A stretch of 63,608 nucleotides of DNA from CAYWXK01 sp964462515 (lineage in GTDB: Bacteria; Planctomycetota; Phycisphaerae; Sedimentisphaerales; Anaerobacaceae). The position numbers and the translations under genes were made by a program. Location: positions 1 to 63,608 of the forward strand of contig CAYWXK010000024.1 in NCBI GenBank assembly GCA_964462515.1, written 5' to 3'. Under the pieces are notes generated by a model. That model saw only the letters and a program-made list of their open reading frames with translations. It was not told the origin of the DNA and did no database searches. Below, piece after piece: positions 16,651-25,693 of the stretch; positions within the stretch are counted from its first letter, which is position 1, and every line of letters begins with the position of its first letter.

Positions 16651-18822
16651 ATGTTGACTTTACATAACCGCTCACGTTTTTGTATCACAGATATATTGAT
16701 TGGAATCGTGATGCTGCTCGGCCTGGTTTCGCCGTCCGTTGCCCAATGCCCGGAACAATGGCTTTTGGGCAATGGCATTCCAGGCGTAAATGGAAATGTC
16801 AATGCGGTCATCAGGTGGGATCCTGACGGCGCGGGGCCTGAACCCGAAGTGCTGGTCGTGGGGGGCAATTTCACGATTGCCGGCACGACGACGGCCAATC
16901 GCATCGCTGCCTGGGACGGCGTTTCCTGGAAATCGCTCGGTGAAGGAATGAACAGCACCGTCTATGCACTGGCCGTCTATAACGGCCAGTTGATTGCGGG
17001 CGGCTCGTTCACCACCGCAGGCGCCCTGACCTGCAATCGCATCGCCCGATGGGACGGCTACAACTGGCAGCCCTTGGGAACCGGGATGAATTCAGACGTC
17101 TATGCCTTGACCGTTTGGGGAACACAGTTGGTTGCCGGCGGTGCATTTACCACCGCAGGCGGCGCATCGGCAAACTATATCGCTCGCTGGAACGGTGTTT
17201 CCTGGCAGTTGCTTGCCGGCGGTATGAATAGTTACGTCTATGCCCTGCACGTACATAATACTGTTCTGACTGCCGGCGGAGAATTTACGACCGCAGATGG
17301 CAACCCCGTCAACTACATTGCCCGCTGGAGCGGCACCACTTGGCAGAGTTATGGTGACCCCGCCAACGGTGCAGTCCGTGCATTGACCACCTACGACGGC
17401 CAACTGGTCGCCGGAGGCGATTTTAACCGATTCGGCGCCTCGACCTTTAATTATATTGCCCGCTGGGATGGCGCCGCCTGGCAAACTCTTGGTGCAGGGG
17501 TCAATTCTTCTGTCCATGCCCTGACCGTCCATGCGGGCGAACTTGCAGTCGGCGGTGATTTCACGACGGCCGGAGGCGCGCCCGCACTTCGCCTGGCCAA
17601 ATGGGACGGGGCTTTGTGGCAGTCGCTCAGTTCCGGCGCCGATAACAGTGTTCGGGCGCTGACCAGCTACGGCGGCGAGTTGATCAGTGGAGGATACTTT
17701 ACCGCTATCGCCAGCACAGCCACCAACTATCTGGCTCGCTGGAACGGCACCGTCTGGCAATCTCTTGGCACGGGGTTATTTTTTAACGGGACGCAATCCT
17801 ACGTCCTTGCTTTGACCCTATACAACGGAGACCTGATCGCCGGCGGCAATTTCGCCTCGATCGGCAGTGCGCAGACGTCATATATCGCTCGCTGGGACGG
17901 CGCAATCTGGCATCCCCTCGGTGCCGAAATCGACGGGATCGTTCAAGCCCTGATTGTCTATAACGGCACGCTGATCGCCGGAGGCGACTTTACAGGTCGT
18001 ATTGCCTGGTGGAATGGCACGCTTTGGCAAACCTTAGGCGGCGGCGCCAGCGGCGACAGGGTTCGAGCATTAGCGATCTACGACAACAAACTGTTTGTCG
18101 GCGGTGAGTTCTGGGCGGTTGGCGGCTCGGTTTTTACTGACAATATAGCAGCATGGAACGGATTGTCTTGGGAAGCTCTGGGTCCGGTGGGAACAAACAA
18201 CGCTGTACGTGCACTGACTGTGTATAACAACGAATTGATTGCAGCCGGCGACTTCACCGCGGCTGACTTTACCCCAGCGGCCTATGTCGCTCGGTGGAAT
18301 GGAGCAACCTGGCAGCCGACGGCCGGCGGCCTGAATGCAAAGGTACACGCGCTGACCGTCTATGACGATAAGCTCATCGCCGGCGGTGAATTCACCAGCG
18401 CCCCAGGGACAATCGCCACGCCTGCCAGCTATATTGCCGAGTGGGACGGCGTCTCCTGGCAACCTGTCGGAACCGGCGTCAATTATTATTATGTGTACAG
18501 TCTTACCACAACCCACACGCATCTCATAGCCGGAGGTGCCTTTAATTACGTCGGAGGAAATTACGCCAATAATATCGCCCGATGGGACGGCAGGGTTTGG
18601 CAGCCCCTCGGCAGTGGTACCAACAACTATGTCTATACCTTAATGCCCTTTGGCAGCCGTCTGGTCGCCGGCGGGCGATTCAGCCTGGCGGGCGAAAAAA
18701 CCTCGGTTTATGTCGGCCAATGGGGACCTCTTCAGGATGGAGACCTCAATTGCGATGGCTCGGTTAATTTGCTTGACCTTGCCATTCTGGCAGCCCACTG
18801 GCTCGAAGGCACTGGGCCTTAA
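16651..18822 (+). CDS. Exported beta-propeller-like repeat protein with type I dockerin
   Basis: About 723 residues. A signal sequence spans about 10-33 (ILIGIVMLLGLVSPSVAQ). The body is about fourteen repeats of some 45 residues with the pattern V-(Y/R)-ALTVY-(N/D)-G-x-LIAGG-x-FTTAGG...N-Y-IARWDG-x-x-WQ-x-LG-x-G, as in kelch-like or related propellers. The C-terminus has one dockerin-like half, DGDLNCDGSVNLLDLAILA, with a calcium-loop pattern. The protein is extracellular; its ligand is unknown. The ATG at 16651 with GGGG upstream is preferred to a TTG at 16645. A strong terminator follows the stop. Confidence 0.85.
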   Translation: MLTLHNRSRFCITDILIGIVMLLGLVSPSVAQCPEQWLLGNGIPGVNGNVNAVIRWDPDGAGPEPEVLVVGGNFTIAGTTTANRIAAWDGVSWKSLGEGMNSTVYALAVYNGQLIAGGSFTTAGALTCNRIARWDGYNWQPLGTGMNSDVYALTVWGTQLVAGGAFTTAGGASANYIARWNGVSWQLLAGGMNSYVYALHVHNTVLTAGGEFTTADGNPVNYIARWSGTTWQSYGDPANGAVRALTTYDGQLVAGGDFNRFGASTFNYIARWDGAAWQTLGAGVNSSVHALTVHAGELAVGGDFTTAGGAPALRLAKWDGALWQSLSSGADNSVRALTSYGGELISGGYFTAIASTATNYLARWNGTVWQSLGTGLFFNGTQSYVLALTLYNGDLIAGGNFASIGSAQTSYIARWDGAIWHPLGAEIDGIVQALIVYNGTLIAGGDFTGRIAWWNGTLWQTLGGGASGDRVRALAIYDNKLFVGGEFWAVGGSVFTDNIAAWNGLSWEALGPVGTNNAVRALTVYNNELIAAGDFTAADFTPAAYVARWNGATWQPTAGGLNAKVHALTVYDDKLIAGGEFTSAPGTIATPASYIAEWDGVSWQPVGTGVNYYYVYSLTTTHTHLIAGGAFNYVGGNYANNIARWDGRVWQPLGSGTNNYVYTLMPFGSRLVAGGRFSLAGEKTSVYVGQWGPLQDGDLNCDGSVNLLDLAILAAHWLEGTGP

Positions 18823-18846
18823 GGTGCTCCAAACAATGTTAACATT

Positions 18847-18877
18847 AAAGGGCTGCGGACAACCACCGCAGCCCTTT
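18847..18877 (+). terminator. Rho-independent terminator after the dockerin protein gene
   Basis: AAAGGGCTGCGG and CCGCAGCCCTTT form a perfect 12-bp stem around a seven-base loop, 25 bases after the stop codon. The stem is symmetrical and could serve both strands. Confidence 0.8.
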
Positions 18878-18981
18878 GTTCTGCGCAAGATTATATAATT
18901 CCGTCTGACAACGTCATCTATTGTTAAAATAAAGCTGGTTTTTTATTTGGGCAATTACACGAAAGCAGATGATTTACTTTT

Positions 18982-20091
18982 TTAGACCTTAAAGAATATC
19001 CTGTGTTTGAACAAGAACCACAGAAACAGCCATTCGATTAACACCACACCAGCCAGCAAAACCAGTGGACCTGCCGGACCTGCATACTGAGCTAAACCGG
19101 CCAGGAAAAGTCCGGCAATCCCATCAAAATCAACCAAACCTCGCAGAAAGTAAATCGTAATCGGGTTGGCCCCGATAACGATAAAGAAAAATGCCCACTT
19201 TTGTAATCCCTTAACATCGATAACCCAGTAGAAAAACGCAAGCAACAGTAAGCTCCACCCGCCCGCATAAAGCACATAAGAGCTTGTCCAGATAATCTTG
19301 ATAATAGGAAAGACAGTCCCCCACAGATACCCTGTAATCAGACTGACTAAGCCAGCGACTAACAGGCCGACTGCTTTTATATTACCAGAGCGGTTTGAGC
19401 GCAGCCAATGGCCGGCCAACACACCCAGAAGAGCCGTGCAAACCGCCGGCAGAGTCGAAAGGACTCCTTCGTTGTCACCGGACTTGTAATAGAGCACACC
19501 GGGAACAACTTTCTGGTCAATATATGAGGACAGGCATCCTTCTTTCGTAAGAACACCTGCCCCGAAATCTGGAACGGGAATCAGCATCATTGCCGCCCAA
19601 TATAAAAGCAAAACCGCCGCCACAACTATTGCCTGTGTCCGCCATTTAGTATGGACAACCAGCAGTGCAGCAAAGAAGTAACACAGGCCAATACGCTGTA
19701 ATACGCCCGGCCAGCGCATTTGAGGCCAGTTAAAACGTAACAGTCCATTCAGTATCAGCCCCAGCAAAATCAATACTACCGAGCGTTTGAGAATGTGCAG
19801 ATAAATTTTGCTTCGGCTCTGTCCCTGTTCGAGCCGGCGCGAAATCGAAAACGGCAGAACCACTCCCACAATGAAAACAAATAAAGGAAATATCAGGTCC
19901 TCAAAGCGGAACCCCTTCCATTCTACGTGACTTAGCTGCTCCTCGATTTTCTGCGCAACCGGCGTTTTCCAAACTTTAGTTAAGCCGGCAAGTAACTCTC
20001 CGCCTCCAATAATCCAGAACATATCGAAACCGCGAAGCGCATCAATCGAAACCACTCGCCCTCCCGATGCAGTCTTCTGTTCATTCTCCAA
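18982..20091 (-). CDS. Multi-pass acyltransferase, DUF5009/HGSNAT-like (downstream paralogue)
   Basis: 369 residues with about ten hydrophobic segments. The N-terminal signature VVSIDALRGFDMFWIIGG and HVEWKGFRFEDLIFPLFVFIVGV are typical of bacterial relatives of heparan-alpha-glucosaminide N-acetyltransferase (DUF5009/DUF1624). These are thought to acetylate sugars across the membrane. The His in the SHVEW stretch is a candidate catalytic residue by analogy. It lies 34 bases downstream of a paralogue, in one operon. The substrate is unknown, but polysaccharide processing fits the neighbourhood. Confidence 0.88.
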   Translation of the reverse strand: MENEQKTASGGRVVSIDALRGFDMFWIIGGGELLAGLTKVWKTPVAQKIEEQLSHVEWKGFRFEDLIFPLFVFIVGVVLPFSISRRLEQGQSRSKIYLHILKRSVVLILLGLILNGLLRFNWPQMRWPGVLQRIGLCYFFAALLVVHTKWRTQAIVVAAVLLLYWAAMMLIPVPDFGAGVLTKEGCLSSYIDQKVVPGVLYYKSGDNEGVLSTLPAVCTALLGVLAGHWLRSNRSGNIKAVGLLVAGLVSLITGYLWGTVFPIIKIIWTSSYVLYAGGWSLLLLAFFYWVIDVKGLQKWAFFFIVIGANPITIYFLRGLVDFDGIAGLFLAGLAQYAGPAGPLVLLAGVVLIEWLFLWFLFKHRIFFKV

Positions 20092-20125
20092 GCTTCTGCC
20101 TCCCGCAAAATACCCTTTGTTACTA

Positions 20126-21253
20126 TCAAATCTTAATAAACGACCTTTTGCGATACATCCACAACAGTATCAGCCAGACGATGGCAAGGTCGGTTACGTT
20201 ATGAATCAAGCCTTTCCAGTCGCCGCAAAATTTATCCAGGCCGCCTACCAGGACATCGCCGAAGATTCGGAAATCAAAAAGACTTCGTGCCATATATACC
20301 GCAATAGCGTTCATTCCGATTACTACAAAAATAAATGCCCATTTCTTGAAACCCCACACATCTATAAGAAGGTAGAAAAATGCCAACAGAAGGTAGCATA
20401 TCCCGCCAACGAAAAGAACGAACGAGCTTGTCCACAGATGTTTAATGATGTGAAAGCCAAGATACTTATCCCACGCCAAGCCCAGCATTATGCCCCCGAT
20501 ACCCAGACCCAATAGTGATAAGACTTTTATGACACTGCTTTTTTGTGAACGTAACAAATGCCCTGCCATCGCGCCGAGCATTACCGTCCCTGCGAATGTC
20601 ATACTGCTCAAAATCCAGGTGTAATGTGTTTTGTCCTGAAACCGACCGAGAATCAGCTTGTCTAAATAGATTGCAAGATTTCCATCGGCTGCCAACTTAT
20701 CCGCACCCTGGCCCGGAACCGGAACCAGCATCATCAAAGCCCAGAATAACAATAATAAAACTGCCGTCGTTATTATCTGGCCGGCCCGTTCCATATTGAG
20801 AATTATTATTGACGAAATAAGGTAGCCGGCGGCAATCGCCTGCAAGGTATTACAATAAATATGGAGGTTTGAGAGGTCAAAGTCCAATAGATTTCCCTGC
20901 GCAACCATACCCAGCACGAACAGGAGCAGCGTCCGCTTTATGATATGTAGATATATTTTTCTTTTGCTGTCACCCCTCTCAAGACGCCCGGCCAGAGAAA
21001 ACGGCATCACGACGCCGACAATGAACAAAAATAACGGCATAATCAAATCTTCAAAGTGAAATCCCTCCCACTCAACGTGGCTAAGCTGCTTTTTTATCCA
21101 GGCCGTTTGGGGTGATTTGAAAATAGCGTCCAAACTGGCGAAAATTCTCTCGCCACCAATAATCCAGAACATATCAAATCCGCGAAGCGCATCTATGGAC
21201 ATCACCCTGCTGGTAGTGACATTTTGTTTTTCGCCGTTTGCGATTTCTGTCAT
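20126..21253 (-). CDS. Multi-pass acyltransferase, DUF5009/HGSNAT-like (upstream paralogue)
   Basis: About 375 residues from the ATG at 21253, which has AGGAG ten bases upstream; an upstream frame to 21331 is not needed. It repeats the same landmarks as the next gene: VMSIDALRGFDMFWIIGG and HVEWEGFHFEDLIMPLFLFIVGV, with about ten membrane segments. The two are clear tandem duplicates that have diverged in the middle and C-terminal parts, which suggests different acceptors. It acts in the cytoplasmic membrane. Confidence 0.88.
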   Translation of the reverse strand: MTEIANGEKQNVTTSRVMSIDALRGFDMFWIIGGERIFASLDAIFKSPQTAWIKKQLSHVEWEGFHFEDLIMPLFLFIVGVVMPFSLAGRLERGDSKRKIYLHIIKRTLLLFVLGMVAQGNLLDFDLSNLHIYCNTLQAIAAGYLISSIIILNMERAGQIITTAVLLLLFWALMMLVPVPGQGADKLAADGNLAIYLDKLILGRFQDKTHYTWILSSMTFAGTVMLGAMAGHLLRSQKSSVIKVLSLLGLGIGGIMLGLAWDKYLGFHIIKHLWTSSFVLFVGGICYLLLAFFYLLIDVWGFKKWAFIFVVIGMNAIAVYMARSLFDFRIFGDVLVGGLDKFCGDWKGLIHNVTDLAIVWLILLWMYRKRSFIKI

Positions 21254-21372
21254 CTTTTCCGTTTCTCCTGACTTATATCCTGCTGTCGGTTCCTTCTGAC
21301 TCCGATAGCCATTGCCCCAGACAGCACCCAAATCTGCACGAGCCGACGTTCACCAGCCTTTCTATCAAGATT

Positions 21373-21756
21373 CTATACCGGCACATCCCACGCCTTAAGC
21401 TGCTGGCCACAGCTACAGCTCTTTTGGTACCAGTTTATTTTAGCACCGCACCTGCGGCAAGACCATTCTTTCTTTTGTGCGATTAACCACTTTTTTATAC
21501 CATTCTTTTTGATGAACTCAAGATTGGGCTTCATCGTCCAATGGTGTGGCCATTTATCGTTCATAAATTCATTGATTTCTTTGCAGGGGTAGTCGCTGCA
21601 AAAACAGCAGAACTCAACATTTTTATCCTTCGAACATTGCCTGAACTTACAGTTTTTTACCGAATCATCTACACTGCTGCTCCGGCAGCCATCGCAATCT
21701 GTCGCGCCACACGCACCGCAATATAGACCACAGGGACCATATTGTGACTTCTTCAT
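21373..21756 (-). CDS. DUF3795 cysteine-rich protein
   Basis: 127 residues with about 17 cysteines. The N-terminus YGPCGLYCGACGATDCDGC is the DUF3795 signature, likely a metal or Fe-S binding site. A second zinc-ribbon-like part, CRRCGAKINWYQKSCSCG, lies at the C-terminus. The function of the family is unknown. It is the last gene of a run of three small minus-strand genes. Confidence 0.85.
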   Translation of the reverse strand: MKKSQYGPCGLYCGACGATDCDGCRSSSVDDSVKNCKFRQCSKDKNVEFCCFCSDYPCKEINEFMNDKWPHHWTMKPNLEFIKKNGIKKWLIAQKKEWSCRRCGAKINWYQKSCSCGQQLKAWDVPV

Positions 21757-21789
21757 TGTGTCTCTACTCCATTACCCCCTTGGAAAAGC

Positions 21790-22122
21790 CTACTTCTTTT
21801 TTCGTGCAATATTCAGAGAACGCTGCGCCCATTCTGCCAGAACCGTCCGATTCTCCAGGACGTCCGCAGGAATTTCATAATAGGACATAACGTATGTTTT
21901 AACCTTGTCGGGATACGGATTGAAAGGGGATGCTCCCACCCTCACGAAATCCTCTCTGTTTGAATCATCAACCTTCAGATAGGCAACATCGTCGGCGATG
22001 AGGCCGAACATCGTCTCGTCACGATAGAGACCGGCGCCGCCGAACATTTTGCGAGCGGACACTTCGCCCCAAGCCGCGAGCTGGTCAATAACATAATCTA
22101 CGAATTCGTCTGATACAGCCAT
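21790..22122 (-). CDS. TfoX/Sxy N-terminal domain protein
   Basis: 110 residues covering a single TfoX N-terminal domain: EVSARKMFGGAGLYRDETMFGLI, then YLKVDDSNR and MSYYEIPADVL. In gamma-proteobacteria Sxy activates competence with CRP, but single-domain forms such as this one are widespread and of unknown role. A competence function should not be assumed. It lies 11 bases downstream of the next small gene. Confidence 0.85.
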   Translation of the reverse strand: MAVSDEFVDYVIDQLAAWGEVSARKMFGGAGLYRDETMFGLIADDVAYLKVDDSNREDFVRVGASPFNPYPDKVKTYVMSYYEIPADVLENRTVLAEWAQRSLNIARKKK

Positions 22123-22133
22123 CAGTTGTGTTT

Positions 22134-22394
22134 CTATGAATTTTCAATCACAGTTGGAATGAAGAATCCTTTATAGAATGAAGGCAGACCTTTGAAAACA
22201 TCGATAAGTTGTTCTACTGTCACCATAGCAGAATCATATTCTACGACTACGCCGTCGCCTTCTCTGTAGAACTTGCTGACACCTTTTATTTTCCCAAAGA
22301 CAGATTCCATTTCTTTAATACACTTTGCACATTTGAATCCACATTCTGGGATAATAGGATTGCAGTCGAGAGCAAAAGCCGAACGTCTGTTCAT
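22134..22394 (-). CDS. Heavy-metal-associated (HMA)-like small protein
   Basis: 86 residues. ECGFKCAKCIKEMESVFGKIKGVSKF followed by VVVEYDSAMVTVEQLIDVFKGL fits the beta-alpha-beta-beta-alpha-beta HMA fold, with a CxxC metal site. Such proteins carry copper or mercury, or are cut-down relatives. No metal ATPase is nearby. It is the first gene of the three-gene run. Confidence 0.65.
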   Translation of the reverse strand: MNRRSAFALDCNPIIPECGFKCAKCIKEMESVFGKIKGVSKFYREGDGVVVEYDSAMVTVEQLIDVFKGLPSFYKGFFIPTVIENS

Positions 22395-22627
22395 TGTTCT
22401 AATCTTTCATTCCTATGTCACCGAAACTCGTTCTGAGTTATCCTTAATAACCTACACCATCGAACCATATTCTTCAAGGTGAAAACAGTAGAACAATCTG
22501 CGAGCATAAAAGTAGCTCCAAGCCATAGATCTAAGGGCTTTATGCCAGACATACCTATCAACTTATGGCAAAACACGAAAGGGATTAACCGACTACCCAG
22601 ATATGAAATTCAATAATGAATAACCAT

Positions 22628-22711
22628 TGCCCAGGACAGGATTTGAACCTGCACGGGATATTCCCACTAGCACCTCAAGCTAGCGCGTCTGCCAAGTTCC
22701 GCCACCTGGGC
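22628..22711 (-). tRNA. tRNA-Leu (anticodon GAG)
   Basis: The acceptor arms GCCCAGG and CCTGGGC pair perfectly. The anticodon stem CTAGC/GCTAG encloses the loop TTGAGGT, giving anticodon GAG. A long variable arm typical of class II tRNAs (about TGGGAATATCCC) is present, and the T arm holds GGTTCAAATCC. The CCA end is not encoded. Confidence 0.95.
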
Positions 22712-22714
22712 CGG

Positions 22715-22766
22715 TCAATTTACAATTGATTATTTACTATTGATTATTTATTGTCAATTACAATCG
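22715..22766. repeat. ATTGATTATTTAC-family AT-rich repeat
   Basis: Units of TTTACAATTGATTATTTACT and close variants recur here, at 30358-30462, and in short form at 16309-16327 and 24940-24970. All are intergenic or at gene edges. Confidence 0.6.
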
Positions 22767-23006
22767 AGGATTTGGAAAATGGCGTTACCATCAATCAAAC
22801 TACCGGCGCGGAAATTGTAAAAACACTTTTGAAGTCGGATTTTCATTAACATCTCGTTTCACTATCTCAACAGACAAGAGGTTATTTAATAATGCGAATT
22901 ATCACATAAGATAATGACAGCACAAGACTTAGGGGCTTGTTAAATGGTTAACCAACCCGCTCATCCTAAATAAATTAGGATTTTTTAAATATTATCCAAA
23001 TTTTTC

Positions 23007-23034
23007 TTGACTTTTTTGTTTATAGAGCTAATAT
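23007..23034 (+). promoter_or_regulatory. Promoter giving a near-leaderless DUF2089 mRNA
   Basis: TTGACT at 23007-23012 and TAATAT at 23029-23034 are 16 bases apart. The ATG at 23043 is only nine bases after the -10 box, so transcription should begin at or just before it. Confidence 0.55.
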
Positions 23035-23042
23035 TTATAGAT

Positions 23043-23414
23043 ATGGTAAAGAAATTACTCTCAACATCCTGTCCATCTTGTGGCCTGCCAATGCAGACGG
23101 CTGCGATGACGTGTGCTGCCTGCGGGGTAAAAATAGAGGGCAATTTCAGCGAGACATTTTTCGATAGACTCACCCCCGAAGACCAGAAATTCCTTGAGCA
23201 GTATCTTTTAGCAGGATTCAGTATCAAAACGCTGGAACAAAATAGCACTCTCGGTTACGCTGCTATCCGCTCAAGGTTAGACCGGCTGATTTCAACTTAC
23301 AAGGCCCTTGCGGAAATGGATGCGCAGAAAAAGGCGATTCTTGACCAACTGCGGACAGGCCAAATCACCGTCGCGGAAGCCAAAGAAAAACTGGAGAAAA
23401 TTTCAGGAGATTAA
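23043..23414 (+). CDS. DUF2089 zinc-ribbon, helix-turn-helix-like protein
   Basis: About 123 residues. A zinc ribbon SCPSCGLPMQ...CAACGVKIEG opens the protein. It is followed by FFDRLTPEDQKFLEQYLLAGFSIKTLEQNSTLGYAAIRSRLDRLI, which is the DUF2089 pattern and looks like a sigma-region-4-type helix-turn-helix. A helical tail resembling a SHOCT motif (LRTGQITVAEAKEKL) ends it. It is probably a transcription regulator. The ATG at 23043 lacks a ribosome-binding site but lies right at the predicted transcript start. The next gene starts 3 bases after its stop. Confidence 0.8.
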   Translation: MVKKLLSTSCPSCGLPMQTAAMTCAACGVKIEGNFSETFFDRLTPEDQKFLEQYLLAGFSIKTLEQNSTLGYAAIRSRLDRLISTYKALAEMDAQKKAILDQLRTGQITVAEAKEKLEKISGD

Positions 23415-23417
23415 AAA

Positions 23418-24245
23418 ATGGAAAACATAAAAAGCATAACGTCAGAACAGGAGCTGTTACAGCTTCGAAATGAAGGCAAGATAAGTGAAAATGAATACGA
23501 GCAACTGCTTGAGGCCATTCGAAAGCCAGCCAAGCTCGATGTGGGACCAGCTCTCAAAGAGGAACTCAAGCCTGTCCGAACATCCGGCCTGGCAGTGGCG
23601 TCTTTTGTCTTTTCACTGGTTGGACCATTGGGAAGTCTCCCTGCCATAATTTGTGGACATTTAGCCCTGCGAAAGATTAAAAAAGAGCCTTCGCTGCGAG
23701 GTTACGGACTTGGCCTGGCAGGGCTGATTATCGGCTATGTTGTGCTCGTGATGTCATCGGTCATCTTCGTCAGCATTCTCCTCCCCTTTACGTTAGCCCG
23801 GGCAGACAGGATTGAATTAAGGCACTTTCCCATCGATGGCACTGAGCAAACCCTGACTCAATCGGGTCTGCAAATAGATAAGGATATTTCAAGCGACGGC
23901 AACGGCTCTATCAGAATTGAAGCGACAGAGCCGACAACAATACAACTGTTTGAAACCGGCGACATAGACATTGAAAAGGCTGTCCTTGTTTATCAAGCTC
24001 ACCTGCGAACTGCAGGTGTGTTCGGCTTTGTATATCTTGAGATGTGGTGCTCTTTGGGGGGCAAGGGAGAATTCTTTTCAAAAGGACTTGCCAATCCTTT
24101 GACCGGCACAACGAGCTGGACAACACAAGAAATTACGTTTCGGCTCAAGAGAGGCGAAAATCCCGTAAATGTAAAACTCAATCTTGTTATAGAAGGCAAA
24201 GGGACCGTGTGGATTGACGATATTCACCTGTCGGCATTTAAATAG
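23418..24245 (+). CDS. DUF4190 membrane protein with beta-rich exported domain
   Basis: 275 residues. The N-terminal 35 residues contain a SHOCT-like motif (LRNEGKISENEYEQLL). Two membrane segments follow in a DUF4190 pattern: SGLAVASFVFSLVG then LPAIICGHLALRKIK and GYGLGLAGLIIGYVVLV. The last 140 residues are beta-rich and end in GTVWIDDIHLS, as in carbohydrate-binding jelly rolls, and lie outside the membrane. AGGAG overlaps the end of the DUF2089 gene, so the two form an operon. Its role is unknown; a membrane-bound sensing partner for the DUF2089 regulator is an inference. Confidence 0.75.
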   Translation: MENIKSITSEQELLQLRNEGKISENEYEQLLEAIRKPAKLDVGPALKEELKPVRTSGLAVASFVFSLVGPLGSLPAIICGHLALRKIKKEPSLRGYGLGLAGLIIGYVVLVMSSVIFVSILLPFTLARADRIELRHFPIDGTEQTLTQSGLQIDKDISSDGNGSIRIEATEPTTIQLFETGDIDIEKAVLVYQAHLRTAGVFGFVYLEMWCSLGGKGEFFSKGLANPLTGTTSWTTQEITFRLKRGENPVNVKLNLVIEGKGTVWIDDIHLSAFK

Positions 24246-24258
24246 TAATTAGCGCAAA

Positions 24259-24939
24259 CTACTTCCCTTTTGCATTATCCCACAGCAGAACCTGCAATCG
24301 CTGGCAAAATGCAAAGCCGCTGCTCTTGCACATTTCAGCAACCAAATTCGATTTGGCCAGAAGTTCCTCTCTCGCAGCCGCCTGCGGCATCAACATCACT
24401 CTCGTCAAATCCACATTTCCTATCTTTTTTATCGTTTTTTGAATTTCCAGCAAATCGTTCTGTGAATCCACAACGAATTTTAGCTGATATTTATAATTAT
24501 CAATCAACCTCCGCAAAATAGCTTCATCCAATCTCGAACCTTCGTGAACGGCAGCAAATTTTGGCTCGGTCGGCGTTGAGTTACTCAACTTCGGGCTGAT
24601 ACTCATTAAGTCACAGGCCAAATCCTGTATGAACACAATGCCCGCTGTCTCAATTGTTATATGCTTTCCGAGGTCCTTCAACTGATTTACCAATTTCGGC
24701 AGGTCAGGATTTATCATTGGCTCGCCGCCGGTGATAACCACAAACTTGCACGGCCATTGCTCAACGGCCTGAATGATTTCAGAGATACTGTATTCTGTCC
24801 CGGCAGTTTCGTCCCAGGCGTATTTTGTGTCGCACCATCGGCAGCGCAAAGGGCAGCCGGCTAATCGCACAAACACGCTCGGCACTCCCGCTAAAAATCC
24901 CTCACCCTGCAGGGAGTAAAATATTTCGCTCACCTTCAT
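24259..24939 (-). CDS. queE: 7-carboxy-7-deazaguanine synthase (radical SAM)
   Basis: 226 residues. The opening FYSLQGEGFLAGVPSVFVRLAG is typical of QueE, and the cluster motif CPLRCRWC is CX3CX2C. ITGGEPM is the radical-SAM GGE motif. QueE converts 6-carboxytetrahydropterin to 7-carboxy-7-deazaguanine on the way to queuosine. Its ATG overlaps the queC stop by one base (TAATG), so translation is coupled. It converges with the DUF4190 gene, with 13 bases between them. Confidence 0.95.
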   Translation of the reverse strand: MKVSEIFYSLQGEGFLAGVPSVFVRLAGCPLRCRWCDTKYAWDETAGTEYSISEIIQAVEQWPCKFVVITGGEPMINPDLPKLVNQLKDLGKHITIETAGIVFIQDLACDLMSISPKLSNSTPTEPKFAAVHEGSRLDEAILRRLIDNYKYQLKFVVDSQNDLLEIQKTIKKIGNVDLTRVMLMPQAAAREELLAKSNLVAEMCKSSGFAFCQRLQVLLWDNAKGK

Positions 24940-25646
24940 TATTTATTATTCGATATTTGATATTCAATCGAATCTTTCAGACCAGCTTCAGCAAAACCCT
25001 TTAATCTCAATCTGCACGAATCACATCGTCCGCAGCTTCTGCCCCGCCCATCCGGGTCGTAGCAGCTATGCGTCATAGAAAAATCGACGCCAAGTCTTTT
25101 GCCGGCCAGAATAATCTGGCCCTTCGTCATTTTTATCACCGGGGTATGGATACGGTATCGGCCCTTACCTTCGACAGCAGCGGCGGTGGCAAGATTGGCG
25201 GTTTTCTCGAAAGCCGATATAAATTCAGGCCGACAGTCCGGATAGCCGCTATAGTCGGTAACGTTGACGCCAATGAAGATGTCAAACGCACCCAGCACCT
25301 CAGCCCACGCAAGCGCATAACTTAAGAATATCGTGTTGCGGGCAGGCACATAAGTCGGTGGAATCTGTGCAGGTCTTCCTAACTCCGCTCTATCCTTAGG
25401 CACGTCAATAGTTGAATCTGTAAGTGCAGAACCGCCAAAAGCAGCCAGGTCAATGTTAATTATTCGATGCTCAACAGCTCCAAGAGCTGAAACTATTTTT
25501 TTTGCTGCCTCGACTTCTCGCCTGTGCCGCTGGCCATACGCAAAAGTTAAGACGTAGCACCTAAAACCCTCGCTGCGAGCAATGGCCAGAGTCGTGGCTG
25601 AATCTACGCCCCCGCTCAGCAAAACTACCGCTTTTTTGTCCTCCAC
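24939..25646 (-). CDS. queC: 7-cyano-7-deazaguanine synthase
   Basis: 235 residues. LLSGGVDSATTLAIA is the PP-loop ATP-binding motif, FAYGQRHRREVEAA follows, and the zinc site is SC...RGRSCGRCDSCRLRLKGFAEAG near the C-terminus. QueC makes preQ0 from carboxydeazaguanine with ATP and ammonia. It is cotranscribed with queE downstream. queF lies 0.9 kb away on the other strand. No queD is in the window. Confidence 0.96.
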   Translation of the reverse strand: MEDKKAVVLLSGGVDSATTLAIARSEGFRCYVLTFAYGQRHRREVEAAKKIVSALGAVEHRIINIDLAAFGGSALTDSTIDVPKDRAELGRPAQIPPTYVPARNTIFLSYALAWAEVLGAFDIFIGVNVTDYSGYPDCRPEFISAFEKTANLATAAAVEGKGRYRIHTPVIKMTKGQIILAGKRLGVDFSMTHSCYDPDGRGRSCGRCDSCRLRLKGFAEAGLKDSIEYQISNNK

Positions 25647-25693
25647 AAGCTGGCCTCCCAGAGAACCGGCTAACTGGTTAATTAATTAACCGC

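Larger units (their letters stand above)
22712..23042. other. Intergenic region with ATTGATTATTTAC repeat
   Basis: An AT-rich repeat of the ATTGATTATTTACTATTG family fills 22715-22766. The promoter for the DUF2089 gene lies at the right end. No gene is seen. Confidence 0.6.

Noticed and set aside
16645..18822. Start of the dockerin repeat protein at a TTG
   Set aside because: An ATG two codons later with GGGG at proper distance is a better start.
21790..22122. Competence regulator Sxy
   Set aside because: Only the N-terminal domain is present and no competence genes are nearby, so only the domain is claimed.
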